A DNA stretch of 64,000 nt from Flavobacterium sp. SLB02. Its GTDB lineage: Bacteria > Bacteroidota > Bacteroidia > Flavobacteriales > Flavobacteriaceae. The stretch lies in the NCBI RefSeq assembly GCF_009664855.1, contig NZ_CP045928.1, forward strand, positions 3,513,186-3,577,185, read 5' to 3'. Below are positions 56,350 to 64,000 of this stretch, one piece after another (the first letter of the stretch is position 1; each line of letters opens with the position of its first letter). The translations under genes and the position numbers were made by a program. The notes under the pieces were generated by a model. It was not told the origin of the DNA. It did not search any database and saw nothing but the letters and a program-made list of their open reading frames with translations.

Positions 56350-58809
56350 TTATTTTTGAGTATCTCCGTGATTTCTTTGTGAATCTTTGCGGTAGAATTT
56401 TTCGAAATAAATTCCGCCAATCAGCAATAATAACATTCCAATTGAACTGGCCAAAGTTATTATACTTCCTGTTTTAACAACCTGAGGTTCAAATTTAAAC
56501 TCGATAGTATGTTTTCCGCCAGGAACTTCCATAGCTCTTAAAACATAATCAACAGGAAAATGTGTCGTTAACTCACCATCAATATAAGCGTTCCAGCCAT
56601 TTTTATAATACACCTCAGAGAAAACAGCTAAACCGTCTTTTTTATTATCAGACTTATATTTGATATAATTTGGTTTATATTCTACAACTTTAATCGTTCC
56701 TGTAGTATCCCACTGTTTCTTTAAACGCGCGCTTCTAAATTTACCTTCGTGTTCACGAACATTAAAAATAGCTACTTTTTTAGTATCGATATGATCTAGA
56801 GCTTTCATCACATCGTCCGGTTTATTGACCAATTTTACGGTACTAACAAACCAGGCATTTCCGTTTGTATTAGGGTTGATAGTTGGAAATTCTTTTCCTT
56901 CCTTATCTGTTTGGATAATGTATTTTACATTCAGCATATCCAAAACTTCCATATTGTTTTTTGCAATCTGATAATCGAATAACTGTTGCATTCTTCTAGG
57001 TTTTGCAGCATGATATCCACCTAAGGAATGGTGGAAATAAGAGGCACGTGCGCTAGACATATTGCCGTTTACTTCAAAAACCCTGTAATGTGTTGTATCT
57101 TTTAAAATCTGAGCATCAGATGGTGTTTCCTGAAACGGAGCTGCAATTTGAGCAGGACTCACAAAATCTTTAGCCGAAACATACTTTTTATCGACAAAAA
57201 ACAAATCGAAAATCATTAAAAGACCAACGATAATTAGCGTAGTATTTTGAGCTAATTTATTTTTAATGAACAACCATAAAATTCCAAAAGTCAGTACTAT
57301 AAAAAATCCTGAACGCAATAAATCTGCAGAGTAAAGCGTCATTCTGTCTTCTTTTAAGGCATCAACAAAAGCCGGTCCGTAACTTTCTAAGAAATAATTA
57401 TCACTGCTTCCTGTAAAATGGAACATGCTTTTAGCAAATACTAAAATCACAATTATCCCAAGACCAAAAACACCTGTTTGCACAAGGGCTTTCTGTTGTA
57501 GTTTAGGTTCATCTTTTGCTTTAAAGAAAGATTGTAATCCCATAATAGCTAAGACAGGAAAACACAACTCAAGAATAACCTGAATCGATGAAACTGCTCT
57601 AAACTTATCGTACATAGGCACATAATCGATAAAAAAGTCTGTCAATAAAGAGAAATTTTTACCCCATGAAAGTACCAATGCTACCAATGCTCCGCAAAGG
57701 AATACGTATTTTATTTTTCTATCATCAATAAATAATGCCAAAACTGCTAAAAAGAAAACAACAACCCCAATATATGCAGGAGCAGCAACGATAGGCTGAT
57801 CTCCCCAATATGTTGGCATTCCTGATACAAAATCCTGAGCCTGTTCTGAAGGAACTCCCTGTTCGATCATAAACGAATACATACGACTGTCGCTTCCAAC
57901 ATTTTCGTGATTAGAACCTCCAAAAAGTCGTGGAGCAATTAAGTTAAAACTTTCAGGAATTCCGTAACTGTATTCTGTAATATATTCGCGGCTTAAAGCA
58001 TTTTCGTTGGTCTTTTTGGATCCGTCAGGATTAAAAGTCAATTCGCTGTTGCTACGGGTACTAAATTTAGCATACTCGCTTGTTGCCATTAAATTGGTAG
58101 AATTGGCACCAATAGCAAAAATTCCTGCTACAGCCAAAACACCCATAGCAGTTAAGAGCGGTTTATATTCTTTTTCTTTAATAAAATTAAAAGCAAAATA
58201 ACCTGATAATATCAACAAGAATATCAATAAATAATAAGTCATTTGAAAGTGGTTTGCATTAATTTCTAATGCAACAGCAAACATGGTGAGCAAACCTCCC
58301 CAAATATATTTTTTCTGAAAAACCAATATAAATCCGGCAATAACAAGCGGCATATAAGCAATTGCATGTGCTTTTGCATTATGTCCTACTCCCAGAATAA
58401 TGATTAAATAGGTAGAAAAACCAAAGGCAATGGCGCCAATAAAGGCTTTTAAAGGATCTGTTTTTAAAACTAATAATAAGCCGTAAAAACCCAAGAAATA
58501 TAAAAACAGATAATCTGCTGGACGAGGTAAAAAACGTAAAACATCATCTAAATGTCCAATAAAATCGTTAGGATAATTTGCTCCTAACTGATAAGTTGGC
58601 ATACCACCAAATGCTGAATTGGTCCAATAAGGCTCAGAATGCTCTGTAGCTCTAAAATCATTTTGCTCTTTGGCCATTCCGGTATATTGAGCAATATCCG
58701 ATTGGAAGATTTGTTTTCCCTGTAAAACCGGGTAAAAATAAATTAAAGAAACGATAATAAAGCCCAATATAACAAGGGCATGCGGATAGAACTTATTTAC
58801 TATTTTCAA
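56350..58809 (-). CDS. YfhO-family membrane protein
   Basis: 819 residues with about 12 transmembrane helices and large periplasmic loops. Seen: VLQGKQIFQSDIAQYTGMAKEQND (N-terminal loop), FIGHLDDVLRFLPRPADYLFLY, GVGHNAKAHAIAYMPLV, and the C-terminal beta domain KVVEYKPNYIKYKSDNK… YYKNGWNAYIDGE. This is the YfhO family, large GT-C-like membrane proteins used in glycosylation of surface polymers in Firmicutes and common in Bacteroidota with unknown substrate. Upstream partner of the GT4 and flippase genes on the same strand. The C-terminal end overlaps a repeat arm. Confidence 0.9.
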   Translation of the reverse strand: MKIVNKFYPHALVILGFIIVSLIYFYPVLQGKQIFQSDIAQYTGMAKEQNDFRATEHSEPYWTNSAFGGMPTYQLGANYPNDFIGHLDDVLRFLPRPADYLFLYFLGFYGLLLVLKTDPLKAFIGAIAFGFSTYLIIILGVGHNAKAHAIAYMPLVIAGFILVFQKKYIWGGLLTMFAVALEINANHFQMTYYLLIFLLILSGYFAFNFIKEKEYKPLLTAMGVLAVAGIFAIGANSTNLMATSEYAKFSTRSNSELTFNPDGSKKTNENALSREYITEYSYGIPESFNLIAPRLFGGSNHENVGSDSRMYSFMIEQGVPSEQAQDFVSGMPTYWGDQPIVAAPAYIGVVVFFLAVLALFIDDRKIKYVFLCGALVALVLSWGKNFSLLTDFFIDYVPMYDKFRAVSSIQVILELCFPVLAIMGLQSFFKAKDEPKLQQKALVQTGVFGLGIIVILVFAKSMFHFTGSSDNYFLESYGPAFVDALKEDRMTLYSADLLRSGFFIVLTFGILWLFIKNKLAQNTTLIIVGLLMIFDLFFVDKKYVSAKDFVSPAQIAAPFQETPSDAQILKDTTHYRVFEVNGNMSSARASYFHHSLGGYHAAKPRRMQQLFDYQIAKNNMEVLDMLNVKYIIQTDKEGKEFPTINPNTNGNAWFVSTVKLVNKPDDVMKALDHIDTKKVAIFNVREHEGKFRSARLKKQWDTTGTIKVVEYKPNYIKYKSDNKKDGLAVFSEVYYKNGWNAYIDGELTTHFPVDYVLRAMEVPGGKHTIEFKFEPQVVKTGSIITLASSIGMLLLLIGGIYFEKFYRKDSQRNHGDTQK

Positions 58810-58860
58810 TTGAAACTGGTTTGGGTTAAATGATGAATCCTATAACTCTAGGACACAAAC

Positions 58861-59145
58861 TTAATCTATTTCTTCGTAATCAACATAATCGCCCACCTTT
58901 TTGGTTTCGCGTGGCTTTTTTGCATTGGCCGTATCGATAATAATTTCATCATTATTCGAACGTGTTTTTTGCCATGTAGTATCCTGACTATATTGTTGTT
59001 GTCTCTGAAAATTCTCTCCTGCTTTTTCAACCGCTTTCTTTACCAATACCGGCAAAAAGATTTTAGCTAAAAATTTAAAAATATAATAAAACGCAATAAT
59101 CCACATTATCGTTTTAAACAAATTTGTAAAAGATGCTTCTTGCAT
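58861..59145 (-). CDS. DUF4834-like membrane protein
   Basis: 94 residues from ATG 59145; the ATG at 59181 lies upstream of the promoter box and is rejected, and ATG 59151 is also possible. One hydrophobic segment (about 8-30, FKTIMWIIAFYYIFKFLAKI), then a basic amphipathic helix (VLVKKAVEKAGENFQRQQQ) and an acidic tail. The layout fits the DUF4834 family of Bacteroidota. Role unknown; it probably leads the YfhO-GT4-flippase transcript, 51 nt before the YfhO start. Confidence 0.75.
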   Translation of the reverse strand: MQEASFTNLFKTIMWIIAFYYIFKFLAKIFLPVLVKKAVEKAGENFQRQQQYSQDTTWQKTRSNNDEIIIDTANAKKPRETKKVGDYVDYEEID

Positions 59146-59163
59146 GATCATATAATTTTTTTC

Positions 59164-59171
59164 CAAAATTA
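59164..59171 (-). promoter_or_regulatory. Promoter -7 box of the DUF4834-YfhO operon
   Basis: Reads TAATTTTG on the minus strand, an exact TAnnTTTG match, 18 nt before the start at 59145. Confidence 0.5.
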
Positions 59172-59226
59172 ATAAATCCATTGTTTAAAATTAAAATATC
59201 AATCTTAAATAAATAATAAAATATAG

Positions 59227-59234
59227 TACATTTG
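59227..59234 (+). promoter_or_regulatory. Promoter -7 box of the outer-membrane protein gene
   Basis: TACATTTG, an exact TAnnTTTG match, 36 nt before ATG 59271. Confidence 0.5.
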
Positions 59235-59270
59235 AAATGCGTTATTACTTTTTAATCAAAAAAAACGTTT

Positions 59271-60248
59271 ATGTTAAAAAATAAAAACTTATTTATTGCA
59301 ACTCTTTGTTTAGTTCCTCAATTATTTTTCGCGCAATATACTGATGTTATTAACTCTAATCGTCCGGGTGAAACAATGTCTGCGTATGCAGTTGGAAAAT
59401 CTGTAATTCAGGCAGAACTTGGTGTTTACGGCATCAAAGAAAAACACGATTTATTAAATTATGATGCAAGTGGTTTTGGTACAGATTTAACCCTGCGCTA
59501 TGGTGCATTTTTAGAAAAATTAGAATTGATTCTGGACATACAATATCAAATGGAAAATTTTGATACTCCATACACCAGCTATAAAAAGAATAATTTCAGA
59601 CAAACCGTTTTAGGAGCGAAATATTTAGTTTACGATCCTTATAAAAATTACAAAAAAGAAGCCAATATATACAGTTACAAAGCCAATCATAGTTTTAACT
59701 GGCATGAACTAATTCCTGCAGTTTCTATTTTTGCAGGAGCCAATTTTACCGGAGCTGACAATCCGTATTACTTTTCTCCGCAATCTGCAATATCCCCTAA
59801 AGTGGCTTTGATTACGCAAAATTTATTTGGAGGAGGAAAATGGGTATTTGTAACCAATATTATTGCCGATTATATTACAACCGATTATCCTAGTTATGGT
59901 TACGTATTAACACTAACACACGGATTTAATGACAAATGGTCTGGTTTTGTTGAAAATCAAGGTTATAAAAGCGATTTCTACAGTGATGCCATTGTTCGTG
60001 GCGGAGCTGCTTATTTAATCAATTCTAATCTTCAGGTTGATGCTTCTGTTAGTACCAATTTCAAAAACACACCTTCAGTTTTATATGGCGGAGTTGGTGT
60101 TTCGTGGCGTTATGACGGAAGTTACAAAGAAAAACAAATGGAGTTTAAAGGTAAAGAAAAAGCAAAAAAGAACAAGGACAATCAGATGGAACAAAGAGAA
60201 ATCGATTACCAGGCAAAAGAAAGAAAGCGTAAAGCGAAATACGAATAA
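59271..60248 (+). CDS. Outer-membrane transporter-like protein (Phenol_MetA_deg type)
   Basis: 325 residues. A signal peptide (about 1-21, LFFAQ), then NSNRPGETMSAYAVGKSVIQAELG, a starting strand typical of the MetA-pathway phenol-degradation/transporter barrel family, and alternating amphipathic strands to about 285. The last 40 residues form a highly charged tail (KEKQMEFKGKEKAKKNKDNQ) that is unusual for a barrel and must lie in the periplasm. Transported compound unknown. Confidence 0.85.
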   Translation: MLKNKNLFIATLCLVPQLFFAQYTDVINSNRPGETMSAYAVGKSVIQAELGVYGIKEKHDLLNYDASGFGTDLTLRYGAFLEKLELILDIQYQMENFDTPYTSYKKNNFRQTVLGAKYLVYDPYKNYKKEANIYSYKANHSFNWHELIPAVSIFAGANFTGADNPYYFSPQSAISPKVALITQNLFGGGKWVFVTNIIADYITTDYPSYGYVLTLTHGFNDKWSGFVENQGYKSDFYSDAIVRGGAAYLINSNLQVDASVSTNFKNTPSVLYGGVGVSWRYDGSYKEKQMEFKGKEKAKKNKDNQMEQREIDYQAKERKRKAKYE

Positions 60249-60300
60249 TTTTAATAACCAACTTCTCTAAATAAAGAGACAATTTACATACTGAATCTTA

Positions 60301-61419
60301 ATGATTACAATTAAAGAAGCCAAAACCAAAAAGGAATTAACCGACTATGTGAAATTTCCGTTTTCTCTCTATAAAGACAATCCGTATTGGGTTCCGCCTA
60401 TTATTGCAGATGAACTAGAGTCTTTTGACAAAACAAAAAATCCTGCTTTTGATAATGCCGAAGCCTATTTTTATCTGGCCTACAAAGACAATCAAATTGT
60501 GGGAAGAATCACAGCCATCATCAATTGGGCTGAAGTCAATAATCAGCACAAAAGAAAGGTTCGTTTTGGATGGTTTGATGTTATCGATGATATCGAAGTA
60601 ACAAAAGCTTTATTAGAAAAAGTATACGAATTAGGAAGACAACATAGTCTGGAACACGTTGAAGGTCCAATGGGATTTTCGAACCTGGACAAAGTTGGTG
60701 TTCTTACAGAAGGTTATAACCAGATGGGAACCATGATTACATGGTACAACAATCCTTATTATGTGACCCATTTTGAACAATTGGGCTTTCAGGTAGAAAA
60801 GGAATATATCGAAAGTATTTTTCCGTTTTCGAATGTTAAACCTGAATTTTTTCTCAAAGCACAGGAATTAATCAAAAAAAGATACGGTTTAAGATCACTA
60901 ACCTTTACCAAAACAAAAGACATTATGCCACACGTGGATAAAATGTTTGATTTGTTTAATGAATCTTATGCTAAATTGGCTTCGTTTGTAGCGATCTCAG
61001 ATGTTCAGAAAGAATATTTCAAGAAGAAATACATCAGTTTCATCAATCCTGAATATATTAAATTTGTTGTGGATAAAGAAGATAATCTGGTGGCTTTTAG
61101 TATTGTAATGCCAAGTTTTTCTGAGGCTTTGCAAAAAGCAAAAGGAAAACTATTTCCGTTTGGATTTATTCATCTATTAAAAGCACGAAAACAAAGTAAA
61201 GATGTTGTTTTTTACCTTATCGGAGTTCATCCGGATTACCAAAACAAAGGAGTTACAGCTATCATTTTTGATGAATACTATAAAACATTTTCAGAAAAAG
61301 GAATTCAAAATTGCATTAGAACTCCTGAATTAGCCGAAAATACAGCTATTCATTTACTTTGGAAAAACTTTGATCCAAAAATTCATTGCCAAAGAAAAAC
61401 ATATCTGAAATATCTTTAG
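60301..61419 (+). CDS. GNAT-fold N-acyltransferase-like protein
   Basis: 372 residues, soluble. The N-terminal half (about 1-140) and C-terminal half (about 180-372) each resemble a GNAT unit; the acetyl-CoA-binding motif A, VHPDYQNKGVTAIIFDEYY, is in the C-terminal half, and the conserved Asn/Glu helix LAENTAIHLLWKNF follows. EGPMGFSNLDKVGVLTEGYNQMGTM in the middle is very conserved-looking. It may transfer an acyl group, possibly to a lipid amine, given the alpha-oxoamine synthase nearby. Confidence 0.8.
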   Translation: MITIKEAKTKKELTDYVKFPFSLYKDNPYWVPPIIADELESFDKTKNPAFDNAEAYFYLAYKDNQIVGRITAIINWAEVNNQHKRKVRFGWFDVIDDIEVTKALLEKVYELGRQHSLEHVEGPMGFSNLDKVGVLTEGYNQMGTMITWYNNPYYVTHFEQLGFQVEKEYIESIFPFSNVKPEFFLKAQELIKKRYGLRSLTFTKTKDIMPHVDKMFDLFNESYAKLASFVAISDVQKEYFKKKYISFINPEYIKFVVDKEDNLVAFSIVMPSFSEALQKAKGKLFPFGFIHLLKARKQSKDVVFYLIGVHPDYQNKGVTAIIFDEYYKTFSEKGIQNCIRTPELAENTAIHLLWKNFDPKIHCQRKTYLKYL

Positions 61420-61447
61420 TTTTGAGTTTAAACATTAAAAATATTAA

Positions 61448-61645
61448 ATGCCAATCATTAAAATTTGTAATGAATGCGAAAGTGAGTTTTATAAACAATC
61501 TTCCATAATGGAAAATTTATGTCCTGAATGCGCAAGTGTTTTGTACGGATATAAAAATTGCCAGCATGAATTTGTAAATCACCGATGCAAAAAATGTTAT
61601 TGGAACGGAAATTCAAGTGATTACGTAAATAAAATAAAACCATAG
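61448..61645 (+). CDS. Zinc-ribbon-like small protein
   Basis: 65 residues. Three metal-binding pairs: C7-x2-C10, C25-x2-C28 and C47-x2-C50, with C38, H40 and H45 as additional ligands, enough for two zinc sites. There is no other domain. It is 28 nt after the GNAT gene and ends at a shared terminator, so it may be co-transcribed. The regular spacing of the cysteines argues that it is real despite its size. Confidence 0.65.
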   Translation: MPIIKICNECESEFYKQSSIMENLCPECASVLYGYKNCQHEFVNHRCKKCYWNGNSSDYVNKIKP

Positions 61646-61660
61646 CAAAATATAAAACTA

Positions 61661-61692
61661 AAAAATCCATTCTCCCTAAAGAATGGATTTTT
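61661..61692. terminator. Bidirectional terminator
   Basis: A perfect 13-bp stem AAAAATCCATTCT (61661-61673) with AGAATGGATTTTT (61680-61692) and a 6-nt loop, between the convergent zinc-ribbon and lipoprotein genes. Confidence 0.85.
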
Positions 61693-61714
61693 TAATAATA
61701 GCGGAATAAAGAGA

Positions 61715-62194
61715 TTATTCTGCTTTACAATCAACTTTTGTCAATGTATTTTTTTGATCAAATTTTAGTAGTTTTTTATCCTTAAAGGAAACTTTACCAT
61801 TTGCTTCTACAACATCACCATATCCTTCATAAAGAATCCCTTCTCTTTCAATAAAAGCAACCTCTCTGATAGATGAAACTCCTTCTGACATAAAAGTATA
61901 ATCGGCAATCAAAGTATCACCTTTCATATTCCCTATCACAGTCCCTTCATTTTTATCTTTTCCGGCTATATTATAGCTTAATTTTCCATTTACTTCCTGA
62001 TGTGAGTTAACATTATAACTCAGTTCAATTTTACTGGCACCTGTTGATGCATAACATTGATCTCCTGATGGCTCAACGATTTGAGCTTCTTTTGGTGCTT
62101 TTGGTGTAATTTCTACCGGTTCTGCAACTTGATCTTTTTTACAAGAAGCAAAAACACTTAAAGTAATAATTGTAACGGCTAGTATTTTCTTCAT
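61715..62194 (-). CDS. Lipoprotein of unknown function
   Basis: 159 residues. Lipobox Cys18 (SVFASC), a Pro/Glu-rich linker (about 22-45), then a beta-rich domain: QCYASTGASKIELSYNV, NGKLSYNIAGKDKNEGTVIG and GDTLIADYTFMSEGVSSIREVAF. It belongs to the group of envelope lipoproteins with a MliC-like or lipocalin-like look, but no family is certain. Two cysteines (near 47 and 156) may pair. Confidence 0.75.
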   Translation of the reverse strand: MKKILAVTIITLSVFASCKKDQVAEPVEITPKAPKEAQIVEPSGDQCYASTGASKIELSYNVNSHQEVNGKLSYNIAGKDKNEGTVIGNMKGDTLIADYTFMSEGVSSIREVAFIEREGILYEGYGDVVEANGKVSFKDKKLLKFDQKNTLTKVDCKAE

Positions 62195-62240
62195 GTTCTT
62201 TTGTTTTTAAAATTAGTTGATATAAAATTACTTTAAATAA

Positions 62241-62273
62241 AAAAAATCCATTCGCATAACGAATGGATTTTTT
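62241..62273 (-). terminator. Terminator of the alpha-oxoamine synthase gene
   Basis: Stem AAAAATCCATTCG (62242-62254) with CGAATGGATTTTT (62260-62272) and a 5-nt loop. Nearly the same stem as 61661-61692. A and T runs on both sides. Confidence 0.8.
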
Positions 62274-62310
62274 TACATAATTCCCATATCAGGAATTTAT
62301 TTTCTAGAAA

Positions 62311-63573
62311 TTAAGCATCCAGATCTACTGTGGTTCTGCTTGCAATTTCTTTATAAGTACCGTTCTCTAATTTTTCACGTATTGCTTCAAATGCTGTTAA
62401 CGTTTCATCGATATCAGCCAAAGTATGTGAAGTTGTTGGAATCATCCTTAACAAAATAATTCCTTTTGGGATTACCGGATAAATTACAATCGACAAGAAA
62501 ATACCGTAGTTTTCTCTTAAATCGTTTACCATTACCATTGCTTCCGGAACACTTCCTTCTAAATAAACTGGTGTTACACAAGTATTTGTATCTCCAATAT
62601 TGAAGTTTCTTGAACGTAATCCGTTTTGTAATGCATTTACGTTTTCCCAAAGTTTGTCTTTCAACTCAGGGTGATTACGCAATAATTCTAAACGTTTCAA
62701 TGAGCCAATGGTTTGAATCATTGGCAATGCTTTTGCAAACATTTGAGAACGTAAGTTGTATTTTAAATAATCAATAATATCCTGATCAGCAGCTACAAAA
62801 GCTCCAATATTAGCCATTGATTTTGCAAAAGTAGAAAAGTAAACATCGATACCGTCCTGAACTCCCTGCTCCTCACCTGCTCCGGCTCCTGTTTTACCAA
62901 GAGTACCAAAACCGTGTGCATCATCTACTAATAAACGGAAATTATATTTTTCTTTTAGAGCTACAATTTCTTTTAGTTTACCCTGTTGTCCTCGCATTCC
63001 AAAAACACCTTCGGTAATAAATAAAATACCTCCGCCTGTTTCTGTTGCCATTTTAGTAGCACGCTGCAGGTTTTTCTCCATACTTTCAAGATCATTGTGC
63101 TTGTAAGTAAAACGTTTACCCATATGCAAACGAACACCATCAATGATACAAGCATGAGAATCTACATCGTAAACAATAATATCGTTTTTAGTTACCAAAG
63201 CATCAATGATAGATACCATTCCTTGATAACCAAAATTCAATAAATATGCAGCCGGTTTCATTACGAACTCAGCTAATTCGTTTTCTAATTGCTCATGATA
63301 TTTAGTATGTCCTGACATCATACGAGCTCCCATTGGGTAAGCCGCTCCAAACTGAGTTGCAGCATCAATATCCGCCTGACGAACCTCCGGATGATTCGCA
63401 AGACCTAAATAGTCATTCAAACTCCAATTTAAAATATCTTTTCCACCAAATTTCATTCTTGGACCAAGTTCCCCTTCTAATTTAGGGAATACAAAATATC
63501 CCTCAGCTTGTGAAGCCCATTTTCCTAATGGTCCTTTATTGTTCTGAATTCTTTCGAATAAATCTTTTACCAT
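62311..63573 (-). CDS. Alpha-oxoamine synthase (serine palmitoyltransferase/cysteate acyltransferase/KBL type)
   Basis: 420 residues, PLP enzyme of fold type I. NWSLNDYLGLANHPEV (49-64), GARMMSGHTKYHEQLE, DSHACIIDG with the stacking His140, LLVDDAHGFGTLG with D217/H220, and the PLP lysine K251 in STFAKSMANIGAF. The segment after the lysine (TFAKSMANIGAF) is closer to serine palmitoyltransferase (TFSKSLASIGGF) than to 2-amino-3-ketobutyrate ligase (TLGKALG). Flavobacteria make sulfonolipids through a cysteate-using member of this family, so that activity is plausible; a serine- or glycine-using one cannot be excluded. Confidence 0.85.
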   Translation of the reverse strand: MVKDLFERIQNNKGPLGKWASQAEGYFVFPKLEGELGPRMKFGGKDILNWSLNDYLGLANHPEVRQADIDAATQFGAAYPMGARMMSGHTKYHEQLENELAEFVMKPAAYLLNFGYQGMVSIIDALVTKNDIIVYDVDSHACIIDGVRLHMGKRFTYKHNDLESMEKNLQRATKMATETGGGILFITEGVFGMRGQQGKLKEIVALKEKYNFRLLVDDAHGFGTLGKTGAGAGEEQGVQDGIDVYFSTFAKSMANIGAFVAADQDIIDYLKYNLRSQMFAKALPMIQTIGSLKRLELLRNHPELKDKLWENVNALQNGLRSRNFNIGDTNTCVTPVYLEGSVPEAMVMVNDLRENYGIFLSIVIYPVIPKGIILLRMIPTTSHTLADIDETLTAFEAIREKLENGTYKEIASRTTVDLDA

Positions 63574-63612
63574 AAATATATTTTGAAGTAATAATTTTCA
63601 TTTAACAGGGTG

Positions 63613-63620
63613 CAAAAATA
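63613..63620 (-). promoter_or_regulatory. Promoter -7 box of the alpha-oxoamine synthase gene
   Basis: Reads TATTTTTG on the minus strand, an exact TAnnTTTG match, about 40 nt before the start at 63573. Confidence 0.5.
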
Positions 63621-63934
63621 ATGATTATTATTCTAAAATCGAGTTTGCCCTTTATTTTTATTAAAAAAATCAGGTAACATCGATCAAATCGTATTTATTT
63701 TTAACGCTTCCCGACTATAAATTAATTTTAGAATCACAGAGAATTTCAAATTTAAACAATGATATTCTGCAACATGACTTTTATCATTATAAAAGACAAA
63801 ACCGTCCCTTAATTTTACATTGTATTAAAAACAAAGCTAAATTGACTTTAAAAAAACATTTTATATCAACAATTAACAACAACCATAAACTAAAAAATTA
63901 CGCATTTTAAATAGATTGATTCATTAGTAAGAGA

Positions 63935-63971
63935 TAAGGGCGATTTTAATTAATCGGCCCTTATTTTTTTA
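63935..63971 (+). terminator. Terminator-like hairpin at the right end
   Basis: TAAGGG-CGATT (63935-63945) pairs with AATCGGCCCTTA (63952-63963) with one bulge, followed by seven T. No gene precedes it on the plus strand in the 427-nt gap 63574-64000, which is otherwise AT-rich, so it may end a small RNA or a leader of a gene beyond the window. Confidence 0.6.
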
Positions 63972-64000
63972 TTTTAATTTCTGATGTAATAATCAATACC

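Noticed and set aside
61458..61670. Minus-strand 70-aa ORF opposite the zinc-ribbon gene
   Set aside because: The plus-strand frame has three regular CxxC pairs and correct context; the reverse one has none and runs into the terminator.
62311..63573. Naming the gene kbl
   Set aside because: The residues after the PLP lysine are closer to serine palmitoyltransferase than to 2-amino-3-ketobutyrate CoA ligase, and no threonine dehydrogenase is adjacent.

Overview
The window comes from a low-GC Gram-negative member of the Bacteroidota, most likely the genus Flavobacterium. Five signs point there: SusC/SusD outer-membrane pairs, many short Bacteroidota-type lipoprotein signals, DUF families typical of Flavobacteriaceae, almost no Shine-Dalgarno sequences, and repeated promoter -7 boxes of the form TAnnTTTG close to start codons. 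I saw no rRNA, tRNA, CRISPR array, prophage or intact insertion sequence. Most of the window looks like stable chromosome, with a few accessory islands.

Layout. 1-7333: a cut-off surface protein, a 2[4Fe-4S] ferredoxin divergent from an acyl-CoA reductase, serC-serA (serine synthesis), then small envelope proteins. 7411-12000: a phosphodiester glycosidase, a LolD-type ABC ATPase carrying an unusual transmembrane insertion, a polytopic membrane protein and a TIGR02757 protein. 12072-18433: five tightly packed genes (HEAT-repeat membrane protein, processive GT2 synthase, TPR plus beta-barrel outer-membrane protein, DUF4838 glycosidase-like protein, receiver-only protein lacking its phospho-acceptor Asp). 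I read these as a synthase-dependent exopolysaccharide system, and they are the best candidate here for an undescribed system. 18518-33021: DEAD-box helicase, lactonase, BatA-type protein, a dihydroorotase homologue without its metal-binding HxH, esterase, MBL phosphodiesterase, bcp, and an endonuclease III without Fe-S cysteines. 33037-35824: TPR protein, repeat-rich spacer, a 47-aa ORF and an ECF-like sigma factor. 36159-47841: a polysaccharide utilisation locus (PUL) for a beta-1,3/1,4-glucan, probably laminarin: membrane-spanning LuxR-type regulator, SusC, SusD, a surface glycan-binding lipoprotein and two GH16 enzymes. 48197-50992: uvrA. 51197-59145: MscS channel, then flippase, glycosyltransferase, YfhO protein and DUF4834 (surface polysaccharide). 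59271-63573: outer-membrane protein, GNAT-like protein, zinc-ribbon peptide, lipoprotein and an alpha-oxoamine synthase of the sphingolipid/sulfonolipid type.

The spacers hold many short inverted or phased repeats (REP-like hairpins at 34623-34910, nested inverted repeats at 30668-30914, and several phrase-like families elsewhere). They are described individually. All family assignments were made by reading the sequence; no database search was run.
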